This document shows positions 52,701 through 61,575 of a stretch of DNA of 64,000 nt, one piece after another (positions within the stretch are counted from its first letter, which is position 1; each line of letters opens with the position of its first letter). Where the stretch lies: positions 43,842 to 107,841 of the forward strand of contig JAOPYQ010000021.1 in the NCBI GenBank assembly GCA_025964555.1, read 5' to 3'. Source of the stretch: Thermoleophilia bacterium (GTDB taxonomy: Bacteria > Actinomycetota > Thermoleophilia > Gaiellales > SKUG01). Below the pieces are notes generated by a model, which worked only from the letters and a program-made list of their open reading frames with translations, did not search any database and was not told the origin of the DNA. Made by a program: the position numbers and the translations under genes.

Positions 52701-55700
52701 ACTACGACGCGGGCATCACCGAGGACTTCCTCAGCGCGAACCAGCGCGCGATCGACGCGGCGCGCGACGACGACTTCAGCCCCAACAGCGACGAGTACGA
52801 GGTCGTGACCGTGCCTGCGGCCGGCTCGAACTACGTGCACTCGACGACCGACATCGACTACGACCCGGCCGGCGTCGCGATCTACCAGAAGGTGGACGAG
52901 GAGTCCGTCGCGGTCGTCGACGCGGGCGACGACAACCACAACGGCGTGCGCGTCACCGAGACGGACACGACCCGCGAGTCCGGCACGCGCGGCGGCACGA
53001 CCGCCATCTTCGATGCGAACGGCGCACTGGCCGTCGACGAGCACATCGCGACGACGATCAAGTCGACCGAGTTCGATCCGGATGCCGGCACCGCCGGCGG
53101 CAACAAGAGCACCGGCCACCAGTTCCGCGAGATCTCGACGATCTCGATGACACAGACGCGCGGCGCGGACGGCACGATCAAGGACGAGACGTCCACGCCG
53201 CTCACGACGCAGACGCTGCGCGAGGGCTTCGACGACGACTGGGTCTTCGACGAGAAGCAGCTCGCCACGAACGCCAAGGGCGAGATCCAGTTCGAGGGCG
53301 AGGGTGACGAGAAGCACCCGAAGGAGATCGGCGACGGGATCCACCACGAGGACCTCGACTTCGCTGACAAGTTCGAGGAATTCATGGAGGGCTGGGGCGG
53401 CCGCATCGTCGGCATCGCAGCCATCGTCGCGGGCGTCGCGGGCGCCGTCTTCACCGGCGGCGCGAGCCTCGCGCTCACCGCGGTCGGCGTCGGCCTCGCG
53501 TCGGCATCGTTCGCCTACACCGCGCTCAACTACAGCCAGGGCGAAGCCAGCGGCTGGGACCTCGCGCTCTCCGGCGCGGGCGTCGTGCTCGCGGGCCTGC
53601 CGGCGATCACGGGAGTCAAGCAGCTCGTCAACGCAGGGCGCGCGGCCACCGCTGCCCGCGCCGCCGGCGCGACCGACGACGTCGTGCGCGGCGTTGCACA
53701 GAACGCGCTGCGCACCGGACCAGGATTCAGCCGCGCGACGACCAACGTCGTGCGCACCGGCAACATGGCCGACAACGCCATGGACGCGAACGACGCCGTC
53801 GACGCAACGCGCGCGGCGCTGCAGGGCGACTTCTGGGGCGCAGGCATGATGCTGCTCGCCGTCGGTGGCGGCGCGGGTGCGGTTCGCGTGCGCTCGCACT
53901 TCGGCAACGCACCTGCCCCGGGGTCGCCCGGCTCGCAGAACCCGGGCTACGACCCGAACAACCCGTCGAATCCGACCAACCCTGCCACCGGCGCGAACGG
54001 TGGCGGCCCCGGCCTGCCCGATTCGACCGCGCCCGGTGGCACGGCCGATCCACTGCGCCCCGGCGGCACCAATCCGACCGGCACCAACCCCGGCACGAAC
54101 CCGGACCCGCTGCGACCTGGCGGCACCAACCCGGGCTCGACCAACCCGGGCTCCACGAATCCCGGCACCACCACGTCGACCGGCAACGGCACGACGACCG
54201 GCGCGCCGACCGTGCGACGCACGACCGACAGCGGCAGCCCGGACACGACCACCCGCATTCCGACCTCCGGCACGAACACCGGAGCCAACGCAGCCCCGAC
54301 CGGCATCGCCAACCAGGGTGTCGACTCGAGCACCTCGGTCGCCGGAGCGCGCGGCGACGGTGTCCCTGAGACGCCCGCCACCACCACGCCCGACCTGTCA
54401 CCCGCAACCAATACTGTCGATGGTGCCGGCCTCATCACGCCGACGCGATCGACCCTGCCGTCGTCGCCCACGCCCACCGTCTTCAGCCCGGACGTCGTCG
54501 CGGACCCGCGCGCGACCGGCACCACGCCAAACGCGCTGTGGGGCTCCGACGCCAACTACCAGCGCCACGTGGAATCGCACGTCGGCAACTACGCCGCCGA
54601 CCGCATGGCGGCCGCAGGCCTCGAGGTGCCGACCACCGCGGCCGGCAACCCGATCGTCGATGCCGCCTCCTACCACGAGCGCGCACTCGACTACCGCGAG
54701 ATGGCGATCACCGGGCGCCTCGAGGACGGCGTCTCGTCGTACCCGCGCGCCAACGGCGGCACGATGCTCGTCAACTCGCGCACCAACGAAGTCGCATTCA
54801 TCAACCCTGACGGCACGATCGGATCGCTCTACCCGACGTATGCCGTGCGCACGGCGGCCGACGGCACCTACCGCCGCAACGGCAACCAGGAGAATCGCCT
54901 CAACAACTTCGTGCAGAAGGAGCTCGCGAGCGACGCGCACGTGTACGCGATCCGCACGGCGAACGCCAGCGGCGACCAGGCCGGTCTGACGCAGGCGCTC
55001 GAGGCGCTGCGCCAGATGAACCCGAACCGCTACGACGCCATCTCGCGCGAGCTCGGGATCACCAGCGACGGCTCCACCGCGGTGCCCGCCGGCATCTTCG
55101 GTCGACGCAACACCGTCGTCGGACCATCGATGCCGGTCGCGCCGGTCCACCTGGACCGCCCGCTGCCCAGCAACTCGATCCCGACGAGCGCGAACCGCAT
55201 CTCCGCCTCCGCGATCGCACGCAACCCGCAGGCGATCGTCGGACTGCAGTTCAACATCGGCGACACGATCCCGTGGCACGTCGACAGCGTGGCGCCCGAC
55301 GGCACCGCCGTGATCAGCACCAACCGCCAGCGACCGCTCGAACTCGATGCGCTCGTTCAGCACAACCCGGACCTCGTCGCCGAGCTCGGCGGCATCGACG
55401 CGATCCGCGCGAACCGGAGCCTGCTCGAGGGCCGCGAGGTCGTCACGACGCGCAGCAACGGCGCAGTCGAAGGTGGCTTCCGCTACTACTCCAACACCAA
55501 CTCGCTCATTCGATTCGAGCGGACGACCGCCTCGCTCACCGACATCGAAATGCGCACGGGCGGCCTGGATATCGCGGGTGCGATCGCGCGCGGACAGGGA
55601 CCAGACCTGCTCGCCGGCCGCAACCGACTCCAGACTGCCGTCGAGAGCTTCCCGGAGCTGCTGTACGGTCGCCCCCTGCGCCTGCTGCGCGGTGCGCACG

Positions 55701-57427
55701 CGCAGAACAACGGCCAGGTCGTCAGCCCCATCTCCGACGGATGGTACGCCGCGAATCCCGGTCGCAACCAGGCCGGCGACGCAACGGTCGACCTGCAGCG
55801 CAACGTGCGCTTCGAGGACCTCGACGCAGCCGGCCAGGCCGCCGCGCGCGCGCAGGGCTACGGTCCGGCAATGGTCGTGCTCCAGAGCCAGCACGGCATC
55901 CCGGTCGCGGAGATCGTCGACTTCAACCGCAGCCGGATCGAAGGTCGCAGCAACAGCGCGATACCCGACATCACCTACCGCTATGGCTCGTTGCCCGGCA
56001 TGGCGATCGAGCCCGGCACGCTCGCTGGCGACGTCGATCCCGCGACGATCACCGATCCCGCGATGGCAGCGCGAGCCCAGCACCTGCAGGCGAACGTCGA
56101 AGCCATCTACGACTACATGTACTCGCGTGTCGGCTGGGTGCCGGAGCAGAGCATGGCGAACTTCGCCCTCTCGCACGGACGCATCCCCGACGGCAATGGC
56201 GGCTGGACCCAGGCAAGCGGTCCGGCGCACTACCCCGGCTCCGGCTTCGTGATCGGCGACGCAGGCCCGTCCGACGCGGCGTTCGACATCGGCGTGCTCG
56301 CGCACGAGATCCAGCACCAGTACCTGACGCACCAGCTCGGCTTCGAGGGCGGCTACCGCACGCAGTCCGGCTCCTTCCACGAAGGCTTCGCCAACTACGC
56401 CGCGGCGTCGATGCTGCGCGACCCGGTCGTGGGGCGCGTGTTCGGCCTCGGCGTCACGCACGGCAACCGCACCTACGACATCGATCAGGGCCTCGAGATG
56501 ATGGGTGGCCACCTCATCACGAACCGCGGCGACTACTACGCGCAGGAGGGGCAGCTCAACGCCAACCCCGCGCTCGCGCAGGCGCAGCGTGGCGTCGAGC
56601 CGCACACCGGTTCAGGCGTCGTGTCCACGCCGCTCGCGCAGATCTCCAACGCGATCGGCTGGCCCGAGGCGCAGCGCCTCGCCTACGACGCGGTCAGCAA
56701 CCCCGCGCTCAGCGGCCAGATGGATTTCGGTCGCTTCGCCGATGCGCTGCGGCTGACCGCGCTCGATCGCTACCCGGTCAACTCGCCGGAGTTCCAGGCG
56801 ATCGAGACCGCGCTCAACCGTGCCGGCATCACGGGCTGGCCGGCGCAGGGGCAGACGATGTCGCGCATCACGTCGAACGGCTCGATCGAACACGGATCGA
56901 CGTTCCTGCACTTCCAGCAGGACGGCCGCGCGGTGATCCGGCAGGCGGATGGCACGCTGCGCGCCGTGAACCAGTTCGGGTTCCTCAACGACGCATCGCT
57001 CGCGCAGGCCTTCCAGGCCCAGCGACGCACACCGTACTCCGGACAGCGCGGCATGGACCAGACGGTCATCGCGCCGCTGCCCGCGCCGCTCCCCAACTAC
57101 GGACCCGCTCCGGCAGGTCCGTGGGGCAACACGCCGCAGTACAACGCTGCTCCGGCTGCCGGTCCGTGGGGCGCACCCAACGGCACCCCGGCAGGCATCG
57201 CCGCGCGCTCGGACGTGCCGGTCGGCTCGACCACCGGGCCGTCGCTCGGTCGACGCGTCGCCGATCACATGCTGCTCTCGCCGCAGGCGACGGCCGCGAC
57301 TGCGGGTGCGGTCTCGGCGCAGCAGGTGCTCGATCGTCGCAAGCGCCAGGAGGAGCAGGAGCAGGCCCAGGTCATGGCCGAGCTCGAGCGCCTCGGGTTC
57401 ATCCAGGGCGGCATCGCCGCCGGCTGA
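49736..57427 (+). CDS. Giant polymorphic-toxin-like protein with C-terminal M4 metallopeptidase
   Basis: The 2563-residue protein has no signal peptide. In order: a Pro/Lys/Ala-rich head (40-250) containing four copies of a KAAIRAADAKYFAAHPTK unit (about 165, 191, 219 and 259); a long Thr-rich, beta-prone region (300-1200); a hydrophobic pair of spans (about 1222-1300, GIAAIVAGVAGAVFTGGASL); a Pro/Thr/Gly/Asn linker (1395-1595); a toxin-like module (1600-1710); and a thermolysin-type (M4) domain. The M4 site shows HEIQH (2190-2194), Glu2216 in HEGFANY and His2290 in EPHTGSG. The tail is Pro/Gly-rich, then coiled. The ATG has a weak GGA site. No immunity gene is evident. Confidence 0.82.
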   Translation: MLHSHLTDIGFPAPFAHPFDEGLLAALATRPGALRMRIPDEDRPKPAPTPAPVKPRPVAPKPVTPPAKPTPAKATPVKSTDQGKAGVSNNRPAKTPPTPPAPKPKIVERKKTPPAAPKPTPKPEPKPEPTRAKPGASKPTPTERRPIKGGGPAPTKTSAPTPTPNKAAIRAADAKYFAAHPTKTTAPTPSTPDKSAIRAADARYFAAHPTKTSAPNPSTPDKAAIRAADAKYLAAHPTPTRTKPGATTPSKTAPPASPTPDKAAIRRAEEAYAKKDDATELDKLTPAERQQLLTDQAALEEQERQARERNKPTPPPARTPGQPPVNRAITEEINTSNATRRSQANTEIQEARETYFETHDQYVDANGTVYAASVDASGNIQLRRESTVPAANGTPELQVERTATIATDRSRDDVAITRNKPTGAPNEVRQTRTESNHTNSDGSAGNSQIRIEQVQDKPDGSTHRSKTEENYGPNGKATTRLQEQEIELASGDRTLDRTTTTFGANGTTPTQLVNLHETESGTTQATSSRETTTQLAADGTTPKNVVVVEAGTDGDGKEQPRTTANTDYDASGEPTNTYISRDGGELPANTPRTEYLVWKADGTGTVDRRVTGGAGMSEYEYEQFVATGVKPDGRDVPEEPKEPNYEDFMGYAGGAYGENTSGQTYEEAMEAYESAHSRWETDKTEVETYNRDNSLEEVDPTSIPGGEDPVKWTRGGDDRWTSENLDVNLVPPLQGSQSTPSVFEVPAEVRTRAAATAIDQSAPAKDPAAYTRLDQEQAAYERQLDGATTDAQREQIMSGYFADHPYYIDRGTGPDAQPVLMASAWSPGAPYNSNLFGASRAMDPHATMARTGIQGQDDMGQPATVDVVRNQYVDGTQDDVVRTSYDGPAGASRVTVTGEHTNAAGVVTERDRNAQSQVTRTSEGLPPLAVTETSRERFNEVSGKPQGEQYFAVAKSDHLMTSVEERKDYYGTDGIIFDTKIDATSMSRNYDAGITEDFLSANQRAIDAARDDDFSPNSDEYEVVTVPAAGSNYVHSTTDIDYDPAGVAIYQKVDEESVAVVDAGDDNHNGVRVTETDTTRESGTRGGTTAIFDANGALAVDEHIATTIKSTEFDPDAGTAGGNKSTGHQFREISTISMTQTRGADGTIKDETSTPLTTQTLREGFDDDWVFDEKQLATNAKGEIQFEGEGDEKHPKEIGDGIHHEDLDFADKFEEFMEGWGGRIVGIAAIVAGVAGAVFTGGASLALTAVGVGLASASFAYTALNYSQGEASGWDLALSGAGVVLAGLPAITGVKQLVNAGRAATAARAAGATDDVVRGVAQNALRTGPGFSRATTNVVRTGNMADNAMDANDAVDATRAALQGDFWGAGMMLLAVGGGAGAVRVRSHFGNAPAPGSPGSQNPGYDPNNPSNPTNPATGANGGGPGLPDSTAPGGTADPLRPGGTNPTGTNPGTNPDPLRPGGTNPGSTNPGSTNPGTTTSTGNGTTTGAPTVRRTTDSGSPDTTTRIPTSGTNTGANAAPTGIANQGVDSSTSVAGARGDGVPETPATTTPDLSPATNTVDGAGLITPTRSTLPSSPTPTVFSPDVVADPRATGTTPNALWGSDANYQRHVESHVGNYAADRMAAAGLEVPTTAAGNPIVDAASYHERALDYREMAITGRLEDGVSSYPRANGGTMLVNSRTNEVAFINPDGTIGSLYPTYAVRTAADGTYRRNGNQENRLNNFVQKELASDAHVYAIRTANASGDQAGLTQALEALRQMNPNRYDAISRELGITSDGSTAVPAGIFGRRNTVVGPSMPVAPVHLDRPLPSNSIPTSANRISASAIARNPQAIVGLQFNIGDTIPWHVDSVAPDGTAVISTNRQRPLELDALVQHNPDLVAELGGIDAIRANRSLLEGREVVTTRSNGAVEGGFRYYSNTNSLIRFERTTASLTDIEMRTGGLDIAGAIARGQGPDLLAGRNRLQTAVESFPELLYGRPLRLLRGAHAQNNGQVVSPISDGWYAANPGRNQAGDATVDLQRNVRFEDLDAAGQAAARAQGYGPAMVVLQSQHGIPVAEIVDFNRSRIEGRSNSAIPDITYRYGSLPGMAIEPGTLAGDVDPATITDPAMAARAQHLQANVEAIYDYMYSRVGWVPEQSMANFALSHGRIPDGNGGWTQASGPAHYPGSGFVIGDAGPSDAAFDIGVLAHEIQHQYLTHQLGFEGGYRTQSGSFHEGFANYAAASMLRDPVVGRVFGLGVTHGNRTYDIDQGLEMMGGHLITNRGDYYAQEGQLNANPALAQAQRGVEPHTGSGVVSTPLAQISNAIGWPEAQRLAYDAVSNPALSGQMDFGRFADALRLTALDRYPVNSPEFQAIETALNRAGITGWPAQGQTMSRITSNGSIEHGSTFLHFQQDGRAVIRQADGTLRAVNQFGFLNDASLAQAFQAQRRTPYSGQRGMDQTVIAPLPAPLPNYGPAPAGPWGNTPQYNAAPAAGPWGAPNGTPAGIAARSDVPVGSTTGPSLGRRVADHMLLSPQATAATAGAVSAQQVLDRRKRQEEQEQAQVMAELERLGFIQGGIAAG

Positions 57428-57435
57428 ACGACGAA

Positions 57436-57467
57436 CGCCGGCCCCGCCTCGAAGGGCAGGACCGGCG
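57436..57467. terminator. Hairpin between convergent genes
   Basis: CGCCGGCCCCGCCTC pairs imperfectly with the following GGGCAGGACCGGCG, nine bases after the giant gene's stop and before the stop of the next minus-strand gene. It could end transcription from both sides, though no T-run is present. Confidence 0.45.
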
Positions 57468-57494
57468 CTCGGTGAGCTTCGTGTCAGTCGCTGG

Positions 57495-57977
57495 TCAGCG
57501 CGTGGGCGCCGGAGCGGGCTGCGGCTTGGCGAGTGTCGGATCGAGCAGCACGGCTGCTTCCATGATCGGCGCCATGAGCGGCTGCAGCGGCGTCGTCAGG
57601 GCCTGGAGCGAGACGTTCGCGTCGGCCTGCGTGGCGTCGGCGGCGGCTTCGACGAGCAGCGCGGCGATGCCGTCGGCCGCCTGGCGCATGGCGGCCGAAC
57701 GGTCCGCGAGCTCCGGCGCGAGCGCGATGGCGCCGTCGATGGCGGCGAGCAGTGCACCCTTGGCCTGCTCGACGGTGAGCTTCTCGAGCAGCGGCGCGAC
57801 GAGGTCGGCGCGGCTGGCGGTCTGGCCACCCATCGACCTGGTCATCGCGGTCATCGTCGCGGTCATCACGAGGCCCATCGGAACGGCGATGAGTGCCTTG
57901 GCGGCATCCTGTCGCGGCGTCGTGGGCGCGGGCGGGTCGGTGCGGACAGCGGCGGGGACGATCGGTGTGAGCTGCAT
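57495..57977 (-). CDS. Small Ala-rich helical protein
   Basis: The family is not recognised. The 160-residue protein is Ala/Leu-rich and helical, with a hydrophobic ALIAVPMGLVMTATMTAMT stretch near residue 30, then amphipathic helices (LVAPLLEKLTVEQAKGALLA, AADGIAALLVEAAADATQA) and a Pro-rich end. The hydrophobic stretch could be a membrane helix. The ATG is preceded by AGGAGAA nine bases upstream, a strong ribosome-binding site, and TACGAT further upstream could be its -10 box. It lies convergent to the giant gene; whether it acts with that protein is unknown. Confidence 0.65.
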   Translation of the reverse strand: MQLTPIVPAAVRTDPPAPTTPRQDAAKALIAVPMGLVMTATMTAMTRSMGGQTASRADLVAPLLEKLTVEQAKGALLAAIDGAIALAPELADRSAAMRQAADGIAALLVEAAADATQADANVSLQALTTPLQPLMAPIMEAAVLLDPTLAKPQPAPAPTR

Positions 57978-58145
57978 CTGGATGGTTCTCCTGACGGCAT
58001 TCGGTCGATTTCGCGTCGTCTCGTGGACGATGCTCCGAGGATCGTAGCGGAGTGGGCCGACGTTCGTGCCTGATCCTGCGCAATGTGGACTGCTCGGAAG
58101 ATCGAACGTCATGGTTGCGGCCGATCCCGCCGATGCACGTGGGGC

Positions 58146-60626
58146 ATGCCGTTCCCACGGATTCACGCGCGCGCCACCGCCCGCATGCACGCCCCCGTGC
58201 GTGAGGACTCGCGCGTGGGCCCACGGCTGCGCGGCATGGCGGTCCTCCTCGTCGCTGCACTGGTTGTCGCGACAGGCTCCTCCTTCGGGGCGTCGTCCAG
58301 CGTGGTCGTCACGATGGACGTGCCGAGCGCGATCCAACTGACCAACGGCTGCACCTCGACGTCGGCGACGTCGTTCGGCACCGTGCTGCCCGGCACCGGC
58401 GCGACCACCGACACCGGCGCGGGGCGCTGCATCGTGTCATGGGGCGCCTCCAACGATTCGTCGATGCTGCGCATCTCGCAGCGCGATGGCGTCGGAACCG
58501 CGATGAGCCGTCCGTCGGGCTTCACGGGCACGACCGACTGGGACTACTGGACGTCGGTCGACAGCAACGACGGTACCGACACGATCGCGGGCGGCCCCGG
58601 CGGCGTCTTCGCGCGGTCCGCCAACTCGGGCAACTCCTGGACCGTCACCAACGGCATTGGCGGCAACGGGTCCGAGGTGACGGACGTGGAGATGGTGCCG
58701 ACCGACGAGACGATCGCGTGGGCGGTCGGCTACAGCGGCCGCGTGCAGCGCATCTCCAACGCGCTCGGGGTGCCTTCGGTCACCAATCGCCGCACGCAGC
58801 TCGAGGCGGCTGGCTGGCCCGCCGCCATCGAGGCGCTCAGCGTCGTGGTCGTGGACGTCGACACGGTGTTCGTGGGCGGCGACAGCGGATGGATCGCCAA
58901 GACGGACGACGACGGCCTCAACTGGACTGCGTTCAAGATGCCGTCGACGTCCTACGTGAGCTCCCTCAGCCTCTCCCCCATCGGCCACGTGTGGATGGCG
59001 ACGGCCGGCAACCCGGGCGGCAACCTGTTCCGCGCGCCGATCGCCGGCGGCACGACCGCGGGCGGCTGGACGCAGTACAACGCGGCTGTCGGCATCGGGC
59101 TCTCGAGCGTGTACGTCAGCGGCGCTGCCAACGGCTACGCGGTCGGCTACGACGGCGCGATCCTGTCGTGGAACGGCGCGACATGGACCTGGCGCGGTGA
59201 CTGGACCGTCGAGTCGGGCGGCCTCATCGACGTCGCGTCGCCGGCCGGCTCACCGGGTATCGCCGTGGCGGTCGGTGAGGACGGCACGATCATCCGCTCC
59301 AACGATGGTGGCTCGACGTGGACTCGTCGACCGTCGCCGGTCGGTGCGGAGCTGTTGGCGATCGCCTCGGGCACCGGCGGCATGGTCGCCGTCGGCACGG
59401 CGCGCTCGGCGGTCAACAGCACCGACGGCGCCGGCCTCACGTGGGGCTTTCAGTACGACTCGGCGTCGGCGCGTCCGCGCCGCAACGTGGCACTCGAGCC
59501 GGTCGACGGCAAGATCGCCGTCGCGCTCGGCACGCGCGGCACGATCTGGCGATCCACCGACGGCGGCACGACGTGGGGCACGGTCACGTCGGGAACGACG
59601 GAGCCGCTGTTCGGCGTGTCGTGGGCGACGCGGACGCTGGTGTGGGCGGTCGGCGGCAACGGCACGATCCTGCGCAGCGACGACGCGGGCGCGACCTGGA
59701 CGGCCGCGGTGTCGAACACGACCGTGCGCCTCAGGTCGGTGAGCGCCGGCGCGTCGGAGCAGGTCACGGCGGTCGGCGACCAGGGCACGGTCGTTCGAAG
59801 CAGCAACGGTGGCAGCACCTTCACGGCCTCCACGATCGCGGGCGCACCTCAGCTGCGCGAGGTGTCGATGGGGTCGCGCCTGGTTGGCATCACGGTCGGC
59901 AACGGAGTGATCAAGCGCACCGTCGACGGCGGCGCGACGTGGACGAACCCGACGTCCGCGCCCGCGATCGAGAACATGTACTCGGTGTCGATGTCGAGCG
60001 CGACGGCGGCGTACGCGACCTCGTCATGGGACGGCGTTTGGAAGACCGCCGATGGTGGCGCCACGTGGACGCGAACGTCGATGGGCGCGAACGACGCGGC
60101 ACACGCCGACGTGCACGCCATCACCGACAAGGTCGCCTACGCGGTCGGCGACGACGTCTACATGACCACCGACGGCACGACATGGACGCAGGTGAACGGG
60201 TTGCCGAGCTGGTCGAAGCTCGCGGTCGCCGCCGGCGACGAGAATCACGTCATCGTCGCTGGCGGTGTCGGCGCGATCTACGTGCGCAAGGCGTCGACGG
60301 CACTGGCCGACCAGATCCCCGACTATGGCGCGGCGCCGAACTCGTGGGCGCCGTCGGCGCAGGCGATGTTCGGCGTGTGCCTGCAGGCGGTCGGCGCGCA
60401 GACCGCGCAGGCGGCGCCGTGGGTGGTCGATGGCGGCACGTGCACCGGCAGCGACGGCGACCCGTGGCGCGCCATCCCGATCGCGCCGACCAAGATCGCA
60501 GGCGTGGCGATCTCCGGCAACACAGGGCAGGTCGACCTGGTGTGGGGCGCGCGCTTCCCCGCCGCCCAGGCACCGGGCAGGTACTCGGCCGGCGTCGTGT
60601 TCGAGGCCGTCGCCCCGAACGCGTAG
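58146..60626 (+). CDS. Secreted BNR/Ycf48-type beta-propeller protein
   Basis: The product (826 residues from this start) has a Sec-type signal (MAVLLVAALVVATGSSFGA) after a basic lead. A BNR/Ycf48-like propeller follows, with many AVGxxGTIxRSxDGGxTW strands (for example GTIIRSNDGGSTWTRR and GTILRSDDAGATWTAA). Its ends match the two delta-60 proteins: N-terminal TNGCTSTSATSFGTVLPG with a second Cys in GRCIVSW, and C-terminal MFGVCLQAVGA...QVDLVWGARF...APGRYSAGVVF. ATGs at 58083 and 58185 are alternative starts. Probably extracellular; the ligand is unknown. Confidence 0.8.
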   Translation: MPFPRIHARATARMHAPVREDSRVGPRLRGMAVLLVAALVVATGSSFGASSSVVVTMDVPSAIQLTNGCTSTSATSFGTVLPGTGATTDTGAGRCIVSWGASNDSSMLRISQRDGVGTAMSRPSGFTGTTDWDYWTSVDSNDGTDTIAGGPGGVFARSANSGNSWTVTNGIGGNGSEVTDVEMVPTDETIAWAVGYSGRVQRISNALGVPSVTNRRTQLEAAGWPAAIEALSVVVVDVDTVFVGGDSGWIAKTDDDGLNWTAFKMPSTSYVSSLSLSPIGHVWMATAGNPGGNLFRAPIAGGTTAGGWTQYNAAVGIGLSSVYVSGAANGYAVGYDGAILSWNGATWTWRGDWTVESGGLIDVASPAGSPGIAVAVGEDGTIIRSNDGGSTWTRRPSPVGAELLAIASGTGGMVAVGTARSAVNSTDGAGLTWGFQYDSASARPRRNVALEPVDGKIAVALGTRGTIWRSTDGGTTWGTVTSGTTEPLFGVSWATRTLVWAVGGNGTILRSDDAGATWTAAVSNTTVRLRSVSAGASEQVTAVGDQGTVVRSSNGGSTFTASTIAGAPQLREVSMGSRLVGITVGNGVIKRTVDGGATWTNPTSAPAIENMYSVSMSSATAAYATSSWDGVWKTADGGATWTRTSMGANDAAHADVHAITDKVAYAVGDDVYMTTDGTTWTQVNGLPSWSKLAVAAGDENHVIVAGGVGAIYVRKASTALADQIPDYGAAPNSWAPSAQAMFGVCLQAVGAQTAQAAPWVVDGGTCTGSDGDPWRAIPIAPTKIAGVAISGNTGQVDLVWGARFPAAQAPGRYSAGVVFEAVAPNA

Positions 60627-60653
60627 ATCACTGGGCGGCCGTCCGGCTCGCGC

Positions 60654-61469
60654 TCAGACGATCCCGGTGGCGACGTAGGGCACTTCACCGTCGACCATCA
60701 CTGGTTCGACGACGTTCTGCACCTGCGGCATGGATGCGAACGCCACCGAGTCGGTGGGCCTGCCCGTGAGGTAGGCGAGCACGGTGCGGGCGTCCTCGCG
60801 CAGCTCGTGGCCGGCCGCGCCGTTCTCGTCGCCCACGACGATGATCTGCGTGAACTCGGCCGCCTCGCTGCGACGGTCGTGGAGCGAGTACTCGGCGATG
60901 TAGGCGACGTGCGCCCCGCGCCCGCGCAGCTCCTGCACGAACAGCGCCACGAGTTCCGGATCGAGTTCGTCGGTCGTGCGCAGCGTGATGAGGGTGCTGT
61001 CGTCGAACACGCGCACGGCAGCGGCCTCGCGCAGTCGCGTGATGCGGTCGGCTGCCTGGCGAATGACGACGATGGGCAGCGAGATTGAGTCGGCGCAGCC
61101 CGGGTTGATGTGCAGCCCCACCGAGTTGCTCGCCGCGAGGACGATCAGGTCGTCGCCTGCGATCGCGACGGCGGGCATCGGATCGCCGCCCATCGGCGCG
61201 GCCGGATCAGCGAGCGCGTCGGCGTCGGTGAATGCGGTGAGCTGGAACGCGCCGTCGCCGTCGCGCCAGATCCCGAGCGGGAGCGCCTGGCCCTTGGGCA
61301 GCGAGCCGTCCTCCTCGAGCTCGAGCGTGCCGTCGTGGGTGACGACCATGGTCGAGGCGAGCAGCCGGTTGACCGCTGCGCGGTGCACGTCGTCGCGCGA
61401 TGGATCCTCGCGCAGCAGTCGCATCGCGTAACGGAGCGTGTGGTTGGGCTCTTCAGGAATGGTGCGCAT
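60654..61469 (-). CDS. SseB N-terminal-domain protein
   Basis: The 271-residue protein has a SseB-like domain: ASTMVVTHDGTLELEEDG, GIWRDGDGAFQLTAFTDADA and AASNSVGLHINPG. SseB is named after a type III secretion component, but the domain is widespread in bacteria with no such system and its role is unclear. The second half is a separate alpha/beta domain (TLITLRTTDELDPELVALFV, IIVVGDENGAAGHELRED). The ATG at 61469 is chosen because it immediately precedes the first helix; a frame starting at 61550 adds low-information sequence. It is convergent with the propeller gene. Confidence 0.78.
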   Translation of the reverse strand: MRTIPEEPNHTLRYAMRLLREDPSRDDVHRAAVNRLLASTMVVTHDGTLELEEDGSLPKGQALPLGIWRDGDGAFQLTAFTDADALADPAAPMGGDPMPAVAIAGDDLIVLAASNSVGLHINPGCADSISLPIVVIRQAADRITRLREAAAVRVFDDSTLITLRTTDELDPELVALFVQELRGRGAHVAYIAEYSLHDRRSEAAEFTQIIVVGDENGAAGHELREDARTVLAYLTGRPTDSVAFASMPQVQNVVEPVMVDGEVPYVATGIV

Positions 61470-61575
61470 GCCTGACGTGGTTGCCGCTGGCGCGACTGAC
61501 AAACGAGCCGGGGGAAGATGTGCAGGGACATGCACGCGGGATTGCGTCATGTGCGAGACCCGTTGGCCTCGCGGG

